From assembly GCA_959028445.1 (NCBI GenBank), contig CAUFRY010000001.1:1-64000 (forward strand): a DNA stretch of 64,000 bases, in the 5' to 3' direction. The DNA comes from an uncultured Collinsella sp. GTDB taxonomy: Bacteria; Actinomycetota; Coriobacteriia; Coriobacteriales; Coriobacteriaceae. A program made the translations under genes and the position numbers. Position 1 is the first letter of the stretch, and the number at the start of each line of letters is the position of its first letter. Positions 48,987 to 57,119 of this stretch are shown in pieces. The notes beneath the pieces are model-generated. The model was not told the DNA's origin. It saw only the letters and a list, made by a program, of their open reading frames with translations, and searched no databases.

Positions 48987-50126
48987 CTAGCAGGCTAAAT
49001 CGCGCAAAGCGTCAATCGCGGTGTCGACTTCCTCGTCCGTGTTGAAATACCCAAACGAGAAGCGGACGACGCCCTGGCGCTCGGTCCCCAGCGCGCGGTG
49101 CATGAGCGGAGCGCAATGGGCACCGGGGCGCGTCGCAATCCCCCACCCTTGCATGAGCGCGTCCGAAATCTCGGCAGAGTCGATATCGGCTACGTTGAGC
49201 GACACAATCGCAGAGCGCGCCTGCTGGTCAAAGGCACCGTAGAGCTTAATCCCCGGAATCTTGCGCACACCGGCAAGGAAGCGATCAGCGAGCGCACGCT
49301 CGTGGGCAGCAATCGCCTCGACCCCACCCTGGGCCTCGATAAAGTCGAGACCAGCGGAAAGTCCCGCGATGCCATGACCGTTGAGCGTGCCCGCCTCAAG
49401 GCGCGTGGGCCACTCAAGCGGCTGCAGCGCATCGAAGCTGTGCACGCCCGTGCCGCCCATGGCCCACGGAGCCACGTCAATGCCCTCCGCCACGGCCAGG
49501 CCGCCGGTGCCTTGAGGTCCCATGAGCCCCTTATGGCCGGTAAAGCACACAATGTCGAGCCCCATGGCCTGCATATCGATATGCATCGCGCCGGCAGACT
49601 GCGAGGCGTCGACGATCACCAGCGCGCCGGCCGCATGCGCGATGGCAGCCACGCGCGCAATGTCGACCGCGTTGCCGGTCACATTGGAGGCGTGCGTCAC
49701 CACCACGGCACGCGTGCCCGGCGTGACCAACCGCTCGAGCTCGTCGTAGTCGAGCACACCGTTCGCGTCGCAGCCCGCATGCTCAACGGTCACGCCCTGC
49801 TCTGCCGCCAAGCGGTTGAGCGGACGTAGCACCGAGTTGTGCTCAAGCACCGTCGTGACCACGCGGTCGCCGGGGCGCACCACGCCATTGATAACGGTGT
49901 TGAGCGCCGCGGTGGAGTTGGGCGTAAAACAAACATGGTCAGCACGCGGGCAGCCCAGCAAGCGCGCAAGCTTGGCGCGGCAGCCGTGGATGGTACGTGC
50001 CGCATCGAGCGCACCCGAGGTGGCACCGCGCCCAGCATTGCCGAGCGAGCACATCGCTTGCGTCACGGCGTCGATGACCGCCTGCGGCTTGTGCATGGTC
50101 GTCGCCGCGTTATCCAGGTAGATCAT
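48987..50126 (-). CDS. Cysteine desulfurase family protein (NifS/CsdB-like), selenium-linked
   Basis: A 379-residue class V aminotransferase-fold PLP enzyme. It starts MIYLDNAATT, has the PLP Lys in FTGHKGLMGPQGTG, and a candidate catalytic Cys in RPGAHCAPLMHR. It would release sulfur or selenium from cysteine or selenocysteine. The family subgroup commonly lies next to selD, yedF and DUF3343 genes, as here, so delivery of selenium to SelD is likely but inferred. The start at 50126 follows GGGAGG and overlaps the DUF3343 stop (ATGA). Confidence 0.88.
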   Translation of the reverse strand: MIYLDNAATTMHKPQAVIDAVTQAMCSLGNAGRGATSGALDAARTIHGCRAKLARLLGCPRADHVCFTPNSTAALNTVINGVVRPGDRVVTTVLEHNSVLRPLNRLAAEQGVTVEHAGCDANGVLDYDELERLVTPGTRAVVVTHASNVTGNAVDIARVAAIAHAAGALVIVDASQSAGAMHIDMQAMGLDIVCFTGHKGLMGPQGTGGLAVAEGIDVAPWAMGGTGVHSFDALQPLEWPTRLEAGTLNGHGIAGLSAGLDFIEAQGGVEAIAAHERALADRFLAGVRKIPGIKLYGAFDQQARSAIVSLNVADIDSAEISDALMQGWGIATRPGAHCAPLMHRALGTERQGVVRFSFGYFNTDEEVDTAIDALRDLAC

Positions 50127-50374
50127 CGCACGACCTCCCACATGTCGATCACCGTAAAGCCCTCGGTGGGAACGCCCGCCGCGGCGAGTTCGCCGCGCAG
50201 CAGCTCCTCATCGGCAGGCAACGCCTTCCACGCCAAACCGCAGCCGGCAGCGACCTCCCCGGGCACGGGAATCGTCCGCCCGGGAAGACCGCGCTCGATG
50301 CACAGGGACTCGCAACCCATGGCGGCCGCCGTGGTGGGAAACGTGATGACAAGCGCCGGGCGCTTCTCCCTCAT
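50123..50374 (-). CDS. DUF3343 family protein
   Basis: An 83-residue protein with the DUF3343 pattern: PALVITFPTTAAAMGCESLCIERGLPGRTIPVPGEVAAGCGLAWK. The two CxxxC-like regions (GCESLC and the single Cys of AGCG) could bind metal or persulfide/perselenide. The start at 50374 follows GGAG in the leader TTGGAGTTGCCATG, the same leader as the paralogue at 22060. It lies between yedF and the cysteine desulfurase and overlaps the latter. A selenium-handling role is inferred from context only. Confidence 0.82.
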   Translation of the reverse strand: MREKRPALVITFPTTAAAMGCESLCIERGLPGRTIPVPGEVAAGCGLAWKALPADEELLRGELAAAGVPTEGFTVIDMWEVVR

Positions 50375-50393
50375 GGCAACTCCAACCAATACG

Positions 50394-51020
50394 CTACGGG
50401 CGCACGACGCGCGCGGCCTGCTCCATCTTCTCCACGATCACGTACATGTTGGTGACCTCGCCCACCGCAAGCTGGTCTTTAATGCCATAGTGGTCGAGGC
50501 AGGTACCGCAGGTGAGAATCTCGACACCCTGCTCCGCCAAGCCCTTCAGGTCATCGAGCACCGGCGAGCCCTCGACGGTGAGCTTGGCACCGCCGTTGTA
50601 GAAAAGCATAGTCGCGGGCAGCTCCTCCTGCTGCGTCACGGCAAAGACAAACGCCTTCATGAGCTTGTGGCCCAGCTCGTCGTCGCCACGGCCCATGCAA
50701 TCGGTATAGACGGAAATGACAAGTTTGCCCTTGCCGGCGCTGGCGTCGCAGAAAGCAGCGCCGTCCTGCTCGGGGTCCGCAACGGCCACGGCACCGGCGG
50801 TCGCGACGGTCACGCGCCACTCAGCGTCAGAAACCTTCTCGACTGAGGCCGTGCAGCCCTTCTCCTGCGCCATCTTGGAGATGTTCTTGACGGCGGTCTC
50901 GTTGTCGACCGAGGTCACGACTGTGCCCTCGCCATCGAGCTGCTTCAGGGCTTTGAGCGTCTTGACGACGGGCAGCGGGCAGGCATCGCCCATGGCATTG
51001 ACTTCAATTTTGGTAGACAT
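50394..51020 (-). CDS. yedF: Selenium metabolism protein YedF
   Basis: A 208-residue two-domain protein. The N-terminal 75 residues are a TusA/SirA-like domain with the CPxP motif (MGDACPLPVVKTLKAL). The C-terminal part is DsrE-like, with VYTDCMGRGDDELG and a CGTCLDHYG motif. This arrangement defines the YedF family often found beside selD. It may carry a persulfide or perselenide between the desulfurase and SelD, which is inference. The start at 51020 follows AAAGGA. It lies 59 bases downstream of selD. Confidence 0.88.
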   Translation of the reverse strand: MSTKIEVNAMGDACPLPVVKTLKALKQLDGEGTVVTSVDNETAVKNISKMAQEKGCTASVEKVSDAEWRVTVATAGAVAVADPEQDGAAFCDASAGKGKLVISVYTDCMGRGDDELGHKLMKAFVFAVTQQEELPATMLFYNGGAKLTVEGSPVLDDLKGLAEQGVEILTCGTCLDHYGIKDQLAVGEVTNMYVIVEKMEQAARVVRP

Positions 51021-51079
51021 AGTTTTTCCTTTCAAAAGGGACCGCCCAGAACAGTAGGCGGTCGCATAAACGGTTTTCC

Positions 51080-52129
51080 TTAATGCACAACGCGAACGGC
51101 AGGACCGCCTGGTACCGGCTCGTACACGCGCCCGACGACGGCGGCGATACGTCCTTCGGCATGTAGACGGCTCGCAAGCTCATCCACATCAGCAGCAGGT
51201 GCCGCGATAAGCAGGCCACCAGACGTCTGCGGGTCGTACAGCGCGTCGAGCATGCCCGGCTCAAGGTCCTCGTCGGCCGTCACGCGCGGGCCAAAGAAGT
51301 CCTGGTTGCGGTAGGAGCCCGCGGGGATAATGCCCAAACGCGCCATGTCGAGCACCTGGTCAAAGAGTGGCACCGCCCCCGACGCAAGCTCAACTTGCAC
51401 GCCCGAGCCCTCGGCCATCTCGCACGCGTGCCCGATCAGACCAAAGCCCGTAATGTCGGTGCAGCCGTGAAGCTCAAGTCCCTCGGCCAGACGAATCGGA
51501 GCCTCGTTGAGGGTGCGCATCGAGTCAAACATGGCTGCGGCCTCGTCCTGCTCGATGAGCTCGCCCTTAATGGCCGTGGTGATGATGCCCGAGCCAACCG
51601 CCTTGGTCAGCAGTAACGCATCGCCCACGCGCGCGCCGCTGTTGGCGAGCATGCGGTCGAGCGCGACAAACCCGCTCACGGACAGGCCGTACTTGGGCTC
51701 GTCGTCGTTGATGGTGTGACCGCCCGCGATGGAGCAACCCGCCTCGACGCACTTGTCGGCGCCGCCCGCCAGAATCTGACCGGCAACCTCAACGCCCAGA
51801 CAGCTCGGGATGCACAGCAAGTTCATGGCATGGCTCGGCCGCCCGCCCATGGCGTAGATGTCCGACAGTGAGTTTGCCGCGGCGATCTGGCCAAATAGAA
51901 ACGGGTCGTCGACCATCGGTGGGAAGAAGTCGATGGACTGCACGAGCCCCAGGTTCTCCCCTACGCGGAAGACGCTCGCATCGTCGGAGGTATCGAACCC
52001 CACGAGCAAGTTGTCGTTATGCACATTGGGCAAATCGCCCAGGACCTGGGCGAGGGCTCCGGGAGCCAACTTAGCGGCTCAACCGCTCGCGGCCGTCATG
52101 GACGTGAGCCTAATCTGATCGTCAGCCAT
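51080..52129 (-). CDS. selD: Selenophosphate synthetase, itself a selenoprotein (Sec17)
   Basis: A 349-residue enzyme that makes selenophosphate from selenide and ATP. The obvious open frame begins only at 52069, too late. Extending upstream through a UGA at 52079-52081 gives MADDQIRLTS...ASG-U-AAKL, the SelD active site, with Sec at 17 and Lys at 20, where E. coli SelD has Cys17 and Lys20. The ATG at 52129 has GGAGGTATCG upstream. Later motifs include DNLLVGFDTSDDASVF and GGHTINDDEPKYGLSV. Its own production therefore needs selenocysteine insertion. Lies in the activase-selD-yedF-DUF3343-desulfurase train. Confidence 0.95.
52035..52053 (-). promoter_or_regulatory. SECIS element of selD
   Basis: TCGCCCA pairs perfectly with TGGGCGA around GGTCC, 25 bases downstream of the UGA. 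The GGTC in the loop resembles the fdhF loop GGTCTG. The position is within the usual range for bacterial SECIS elements. Confidence 0.8.
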
Positions 52130-52199
52130 CGATACCTCCTCTCATCGGTCAATCATTTTCTCCCAGTATACGCATGAATGCGAGCCTGCGGCGGATGCA

Positions 52200-52964
52200 T
52201 TAATTGAGCGCCTGTGCGCGAATCGCCGCGCCAATCGCTCCGGCAAAGCGAGCCTGGGGCGAGGTGGTCACCGGCGACCCCAGCAGCTCGCCCAACCGCT
52301 CCACCACGAAGGCGTTCTCGCACAGGCCACCGGTCAGGTAGTACGGGGCGCCCGCGGCCTGCCCGGCCATGGTCGCCACGCGCGAGACCACGCTGTCGAT
52401 CACGCCACGTGCAATGTTCTCGCGCGGCTCACCGCGACCGATCAGGCTGATGACCTCGCTTTCGGCAAACACCGTGCACATGCTGCTGATCTTGGTGGGC
52501 TCACCGGAACGCGCAAGGTCGGCCATCTGCTGTTGGGAAATACCCAGACGGTCGGCCATGATCTCCAAAAAGCGCCCCGTACCGGCAGCGCACTTGTCGT
52601 TCATGGCGAACTTGGCCACGCGGCCACTTTTAAGCTGAATGACCTTGGTGTCCTGGCCGCCCACGTCAATCACCGTGCCGTGATCGCCAAACAGGCGCAC
52701 GGCACCGGTGCCGTGGCAGGTGATCTCGGTCACGACCTTGTGCGCATAGGGCACGGCGACACGGCCGTAGCCGGTCGCGATCACGCGCACGTCGTCGGCA
52801 GCCACGTCATAGTCGGCTGCAGCGAGCTCGCCGCGCAAGCGCTCGGCCGCATCGACCGACGAATACCCCGTCGGCATGACGCAGGTCCACGCAATGGCGC
52901 CGTCCGTCTCCACCACTGCAGCCTTCGCGGCCGTCGAGCCTATGTCGATACCAATGCCAACCAC
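52200..52964 (-). CDS. ATP-dependent activase of 2-hydroxyacyl-CoA dehydratase/double-cubane reductase (HgdC/YjiL-like)
   Basis: A 254-residue protein of the ASKHA ATPase fold. The phosphate-binding loop GIGIDIGSTAAKAAVV opens the protein, with VIDVGGQDTKVI as the second. Two Cys, in MNDKCAAGTGRF and ISSMCTVFAESE, would hold the single [4Fe-4S] cluster shared across the dimer. Family members fire electrons at very low potential into a partner reductase using ATP. The partners are most likely the two proteins encoded just upstream. Its length matches YjiL and HgdC. It precedes selD by 70 bases on the same strand. Confidence 0.92.
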   Translation of the reverse strand: MVGIGIDIGSTAAKAAVVETDGAIAWTCVMPTGYSSVDAAERLRGELAAADYDVAADDVRVIATGYGRVAVPYAHKVVTEITCHGTGAVRLFGDHGTVIDVGGQDTKVIQLKSGRVAKFAMNDKCAAGTGRFLEIMADRLGISQQQMADLARSGEPTKISSMCTVFAESEVISLIGRGEPRENIARGVIDSVVSRVATMAGQAAGAPYYLTGGLCENAFVVERLGELLGSPVTTSPQARFAGAIGAAIRAQALN

Positions 52965-53014
52965 GGCATCCTCCTTCTATGCGGCAAAGCAACTATCCCT
53001 TTGCCGCATTTGTC

Positions 53015-54178
53015 CTACAGGGTTTCGATGAAGGCGGCGATGCGCGTCTCGATCTGGCCCATGTCACCGTTGCTGTAGTCGGTCTCGATCTTCATATACG
53101 GAATACCCGCACCCTCGACGGCCTCCTGCATGCGCGCGCTCTCAACGTTGAAGGTGTGGCAGGCCTGTAGCACGCTCTCTACCACGCCATCGACATGGTA
53201 CTTCTCGCACATGGCCAGCGTATTTTCCATACGGCCGTCGTTGGGCGTCATGACCGAGCAGCTGATGTCCAGGTAGCGGTCGGCGATGGCGCGCAGGATG
53301 TCGGGAGCCTCCGGATCGATCATCATGGCCGCCGTGCGCTCTCCCGAGCAATCGTCCATGCACACGACCACGCCGCCGTTGGACTCGATGGTGCGACCGA
53401 TCTTGTTAATCACGCCGCCCACGGGGCAGCCGGTGATCAGAATGCGCTTGGCATCCGCCGCAACCGGGCGCTCGCCCGCGTCGTAAGCCTCACGCAGCTT
53501 GGCAACCTTTTGCTCAAGCTGCTGCGTATAGGCCTCGATATCAAAGCTAAACGTACCGGCAAACATGGTGCTCATCAGGTCGACGCCGCTCATGGCCGCC
53601 GGCTGGTTCGCCTGCAGCGCAAACATGTCGAGCTGGGCCGCACGCAAGCGGTTGCGACGACGGACGGCAGCGCGCAGGTCATCGTCGGTAATCGTGATGC
53701 CGTAGAAGCCCTCGAGCTCCTCCTTGAGCAGGCGGCACTCCTCGTACCAGCCCTCACGCTCGTAGGCGCGATCGCGACCTTGCGGAAGATGCAGAATGTG
53801 CGTGCGCTTGAGCTCGTTGAGTAGCTCGTACATCTTCTTCTTGCCGTCGCAGGTGGTCTCACCGATGATCATGTCGCTAAAGTACGTAAACGGGCACTTT
53901 TGCGAGTAGGCAAAGCCGTACGTAGACTTGATGAGCGGGCACAGGTTTGCCGGCAGCACCTTCTCGGCCTCGGGAATCACCTCGTCGGACGTGCCGCACA
54001 GCGCCACGCTCGCAGCCCCCGCGGCATCGATAATCTCGAGCGGCGTATAGCTGCACAAAAAGCCGACCAGACGATTGCCCGCCTGCTTGTAATCCTTGAC
54101 ACGAATAAACGCCGCCTTGCGCTGCTCGTTGAACTCCTCAAACGTGGATGGCAACGGCTGCTCCATATTTTCCGACAT
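53015..54178 (-). CDS. 2-hydroxyacyl-CoA dehydratase D-family / double-cubane-cluster-type reductase (A)
   Basis: A 387-residue protein of the HgdB/YjiM family. Eight Cys are shared with the paralogue at 54333: 42, 61, 80, 95, 110, 277, 307 and 340. Signatures include [30 protein letters not shown] and [14 protein letters not shown] Cys at 251 (TGCPVGG) replaces the Thr found in the paralogue. The start at 54178 follows TAAGGAGT; the longer frame to 54538 is not supported. Such proteins bind iron-sulfur clusters and accept electrons from an ATP-driven activase, encoded next. No CoA-transferase or acyl-CoA gene is nearby, so a small-molecule reductase role is preferred over fermentation of hydroxyacids. 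Confidence 0.85.
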   Translation of the reverse strand: MSENMEQPLPSTFEEFNEQRKAAFIRVKDYKQAGNRLVGFLCSYTPLEIIDAAGAASVALCGTSDEVIPEAEKVLPANLCPLIKSTYGFAYSQKCPFTYFSDMIIGETTCDGKKKMYELLNELKRTHILHLPQGRDRAYEREGWYEECRLLKEELEGFYGITITDDDLRAAVRRRNRLRAAQLDMFALQANQPAAMSGVDLMSTMFAGTFSFDIEAYTQQLEQKVAKLREAYDAGERPVAADAKRILITGCPVGGVINKIGRTIESNGGVVVCMDDCSGERTAAMMIDPEAPDILRAIADRYLDISCSVMTPNDGRMENTLAMCEKYHVDGVVESVLQACHTFNVESARMQEAVEGAGIPYMKIETDYSNGDMGQIETRIAAFIETL

Positions 54179-54215
54179 ATAACTCCTTAACAAACCTTTT
54201 GACCAACCAAGGAAA

Positions 54216-54317
54216 CGGCTTTCCCAGGTGCCCGAGGTTGCCGTGAAAGAGAAGCGCCGCGTACTTTGGTACGCAAACGATGGTTTGAACGGCAAGATCG
54301 GGTGCCTGGGGAAGCCG
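54216..54317. repeat. Nested imperfect palindrome between the two reductase genes
   Basis: Outer arms (from CGGCTTTCCCAGGTGCCCGA and its partner ending GGGGAAGCCG) pair over about 29 bp with several mismatches, and an inner hairpin GCGTAC-TTTG-GTACGC lies at 54259-54274. The outer-arm plus inner-hairpin plan matches the elements flanking valS, though the sequences differ. It fills most of the 154-base gap between the two reductase genes. Confidence 0.7.
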
Positions 54318-54332
54318 CCGGGACGGATACCC

Positions 54333-55616
54333 CTAAATGGTTTCCAAGAAAGCCTCAATCCTGGTTTGCAGTTGGCCTGCATCCTCGCCGGCGTAGTCGG
54401 TCGTGATGTGCATAAACGGAATGCCGGCCTCCTCGGCAGCCTTCTCCACGGCAAACGACTCCATCTCGTAGAGCGTGCAGAACTGCAGGGCCACGTCGAC
54501 GATGCCGTCGGCATGCAAGTCCTTGGCCATCTGGACAATGTCCTTCATACGCTGATCGTTGGGCGTAAAGACGGCGCAGTTAATCTTAAAGTAGCGCTCG
54601 GCGATGGCGTCGAGCATCTCGTCGACCGTCTCACCGGACTCGTCGACCAGGTCCTTGTAGTAGCGCGAGCCCGTGCAGGACTCCTCGCCTACCACAACGC
54701 CGCCGGCCTTCTCGATGAGGTTGAACAGCTTCCAGTTGGGCACGGCCATGGGCGTGCCGGTGTACAGGATGCGCTTGGTCCCCTTGGGCGCCACGCCCTC
54801 GCCGGCCTCAACGCGCTGCTCGCACTCGGCGGCCATCTCGTTGATGGCTCCGGTCAGACGCGGCGTGTCGTCCATAAAGGCGGCCTGAACGGTCAGCAGG
54901 CTGTCGAGACCGCTGATGGGCGCCGGATCGGCAGCGCGCGTGGCAGCCAGACGCTGCAGGGCGCGACGCTTCTCGTTGACGGCGTGGATGGCAGCCTTCA
55001 GGCGCTCGGGCGTAATCTTGACGCCGCACTCTTCCTCGATCTTGGCGGCAAGCTTTTTAACCTCGGCCTTCCAGGTCACGAGCGTCGACTCGTCGTGCAC
55101 GTTGGGGATATCCATGACGTACATGTTCTTTTGCGTGGCAAAGAACTCGTAGGCCTTCTTCTTGCCATCGCAGGTGTTCTCGCCCACCACCAGATCACTC
55201 GACTCAATGTAGGGGCAGACCTCGCCCAGCTTAAAGCCGGCAAAGCTCTTGATGAGCGGGCAGGTGTTGCGCGGCAGATGCTCCTCGACCTTGTCGGTCG
55301 CCCAGTCGGCACCCGAGCACAGGCCAACGGGGATGCCATCGCAGGCAAGCACGATCTCCTCGGGCACGTACACACAGAACGAACCGACGATCTTGGTGGC
55401 CTCGCCGGCCTCCTTCTTGTCGAGCATCTCCTTAATACGGCCGCTGTGGATGTTGGTGGCGACAAAATCCAGGTAGGACGTGGACTTGGGGCGATTGTTC
55501 TGCGTCAGGAACATATCGCCGTACATCTGGCCCACGGCGCCCAGCAGCATATCGTGGTCGGCAAGATTCATGCCGAGGCTCTCCCACATCGGATGGAAAT
55601 CAAATTCTTCAGCCAT
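54333..55616 (-). CDS. 2-hydroxyacyl-CoA dehydratase D-family / double-cubane-cluster-type reductase (B, YjiM-like)
   Basis: A 427-residue protein of the same family. Conserved Cys at 81, 100, 119, 134, 149, 314, 347 and 380; signatures [40 protein letters not shown] and [10 protein letters not shown]. The layout matches YjiM and the double-cubane-cluster protein family, in which an [Fe8S9] cluster reduces small molecules with ATP-driven electrons. The ATG at 55616 follows GAGAGGGG. The N-terminus is about 39 residues longer than in protein A. Together with A and the activase it forms a likely three-part system heading the selD gene train. Confidence 0.87.
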   Translation of the reverse strand: MAEEFDFHPMWESLGMNLADHDMLLGAVGQMYGDMFLTQNNRPKSTSYLDFVATNIHSGRIKEMLDKKEAGEATKIVGSFCVYVPEEIVLACDGIPVGLCSGADWATDKVEEHLPRNTCPLIKSFAGFKLGEVCPYIESSDLVVGENTCDGKKKAYEFFATQKNMYVMDIPNVHDESTLVTWKAEVKKLAAKIEEECGVKITPERLKAAIHAVNEKRRALQRLAATRAADPAPISGLDSLLTVQAAFMDDTPRLTGAINEMAAECEQRVEAGEGVAPKGTKRILYTGTPMAVPNWKLFNLIEKAGGVVVGEESCTGSRYYKDLVDESGETVDEMLDAIAERYFKINCAVFTPNDQRMKDIVQMAKDLHADGIVDVALQFCTLYEMESFAVEKAAEEAGIPFMHITTDYAGEDAGQLQTRIEAFLETI

Positions 55617-55775
55617 GACGGTTCCCCTCTCGAACCAAATACGGATAACTACGGTATTGCTGCACGGTGGGCGGCGAAAACCCAGCCGTGCCTAAACCCG
55701 GAATTTTGGGGAACCTGCTTTGCGGTCGATTATTTAGTTGTGCGTCGTCTCTCCCGGAGCCGTGAACATACCTGC

Positions 55776-55844
55776 TCATATGCGACTCCGAGCCATATAC
55801 AGGGCGCGCGCGGCAACGCGGCGAATGTATGTCGTCTGCGGCAT
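55776..55844 (-). CDS. Possible 22-codon leader peptide
   Basis: A strong site AAAGGAGG lies eight bases before an ATG that opens a 22-residue frame (MPQTTYIRRVAARALYMARS then Arg-Ile), basic and Ala/Arg-rich. It ends at TGA about 160 bases upstream of the reductase gene. No homology is recognised. It may be a regulatory leader or a real small protein, or chance. The 429-base gap 55617-56045 holds only this and the dyad at 55881. Confidence 0.35.
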   Translation of the reverse strand: MPQTTYIRRVAARALYMARSRI

Positions 55845-55880
55845 GTGCGCGTCCTCCTTTACAAGTTAAGGTCAACTATA

Positions 55881-55912
55881 TCAACGGTCGTCGACCATGC
55901 GAACACCGTTGA
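55881..55912. promoter_or_regulatory. Dyad upstream of the reductase-selD gene train
   Basis: TCAACGGT and ACCGTTGA are perfect complements separated by 16 bases, just upstream of the possible leader peptide. It could be a repressor or activator site. No regulator gene is adjacent. Confidence 0.4.
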
Positions 55913-56045
55913 CATTCGTACGACAGCGTCGTGTGCCGCCGTTTAATAAATAATTATCTGTGTTGATAAGAGTTTGTCATCCTTCATTCGGCGAACGGCA
56001 AGACAAAGCCGCCGAGACTTATATCCCCGACGGCATTACCCGGCG

Positions 56046-57116
56046 CTACCGACAAACCAGATGGATCCTGCTGGCATCAAAATGCATACGCAGGGTCTCG
56101 CCTTCTTGCGGTAACCCATCCGCTGGTACGCTCAATTTGTTGACCTTCCACTGCAGACGCGTTGGCGCATCGGCCCGCGGCGCATCCAACAGCACCAGGC
56201 GCTCAAAACGCGAATCGCTCACGCGCGCCACGTGCAGGTCGTAGCTGTTGCGACCCCGCTCGGCACGGTTGTCCACATGGAAGTAGCTCGCGCGAATGCC
56301 CAGGTACGCCACATTATCGGGAACCTCGCGACCCACGTTAAAGGTCATGCCCCAATCGAGCGCCTCAACTTCTTCGTCGCCGATCTTGCGCGCCCGGCTT
56401 GTGTTCTTGCAGCCCGTCAGGCGCAGCGCCGCCAGCGTCTGCGGACGGCGGACCACGTCCTCGACGGAGCCGATCTCCTCAACATGCCCGTCGTGCATCA
56501 CGCAGATGCGCTGGCACAGGCGGCACGCTTCGTCGATGTCGTGGCTCACATAGAGCACGGTGCGGTTGCATACATCGAACAGGTCGAGCATGTTCTGTTC
56601 GAGGGCGCTCTTAAGATAGGAATCGAGTGCGCTCATGGGCTCGTCGAACATAAAGATGCCCGGGTGAGCCGCCACCATACGGGCAAGCGCCACACGTTGC
56701 TGCTGACCGCCCGAGAGGCGCGCGGGATAGCGGTCGGCAAAATCGGCTAGGCCAAAGATGCCCAGGTAGCGCTCGGCAAGTTTTTTACGCGCCGCGGCGT
56801 CGCCCGCGTCCTTTACGCCGGCACATACGTTATCGGCCACCGTCATGTTGGGAAACAGCTGATAGTTTTGGAACAGCAGGGCGCATTTGCGCTCCTGGGG
56901 CGACAGGTTGATGCCCGCCGCCGAGTCAAAAAAGGTCACGCCGTTGACGACGATCTTGCCCTCGTCGGGCGTCTCCACACCGGCAATGCAGCGCAAGGTG
57001 CAGCTCTTGCCGCAACCCGAGGCACCCAGCAGCGCCACGCGCTCCTCGCCAGCCTCGAGCTGAATGTCGAGAGTAAAGCCGGGATAGCGCTTTTTGATAT
57101 CCAGAACGAGCGACAT
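56046..57116 (-). CDS. modC: Molybdate ABC transporter ATP-binding protein
   Basis: A 356-residue ATPase that powers molybdate uptake. Walker A is GASGCGKS, the signature is LSGGQQQRVALARM, and Walker B is IFMFDEPMSALD, followed by the switch His in YVSHDIDEACRL. The C-terminal 130 residues form a TOBE-like domain that in ModC can sense oxyanion. It starts just after modB (three bases) in the modA-modB-modC order. Molybdate would serve the formate dehydrogenase, the xanthine-type hydroxylase and the oxidoreductase at 27003. Confidence 0.9.
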   Translation of the reverse strand: MSLVLDIKKRYPGFTLDIQLEAGEERVALLGASGCGKSCTLRCIAGVETPDEGKIVVNGVTFFDSAAGINLSPQERKCALLFQNYQLFPNMTVADNVCAGVKDAGDAAARKKLAERYLGIFGLADFADRYPARLSGGQQQRVALARMVAAHPGIFMFDEPMSALDSYLKSALEQNMLDLFDVCNRTVLYVSHDIDEACRLCQRICVMHDGHVEEIGSVEDVVRRPQTLAALRLTGCKNTSRARKIGDEEVEALDWGMTFNVGREVPDNVAYLGIRASYFHVDNRAERGRNSYDLHVARVSDSRFERLVLLDAPRADAPTRLQWKVNKLSVPADGLPQEGETLRMHFDASRIHLVCR

Positions 57117-57119
57117 GGC

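Noticed and set aside
55609..55875. Minus-strand frame of 88 codons ahead of the reductase gene
   Set aside because: No domain or composition sign of a real protein. The better ribosome site in the area serves the 22-codon frame in another phase.
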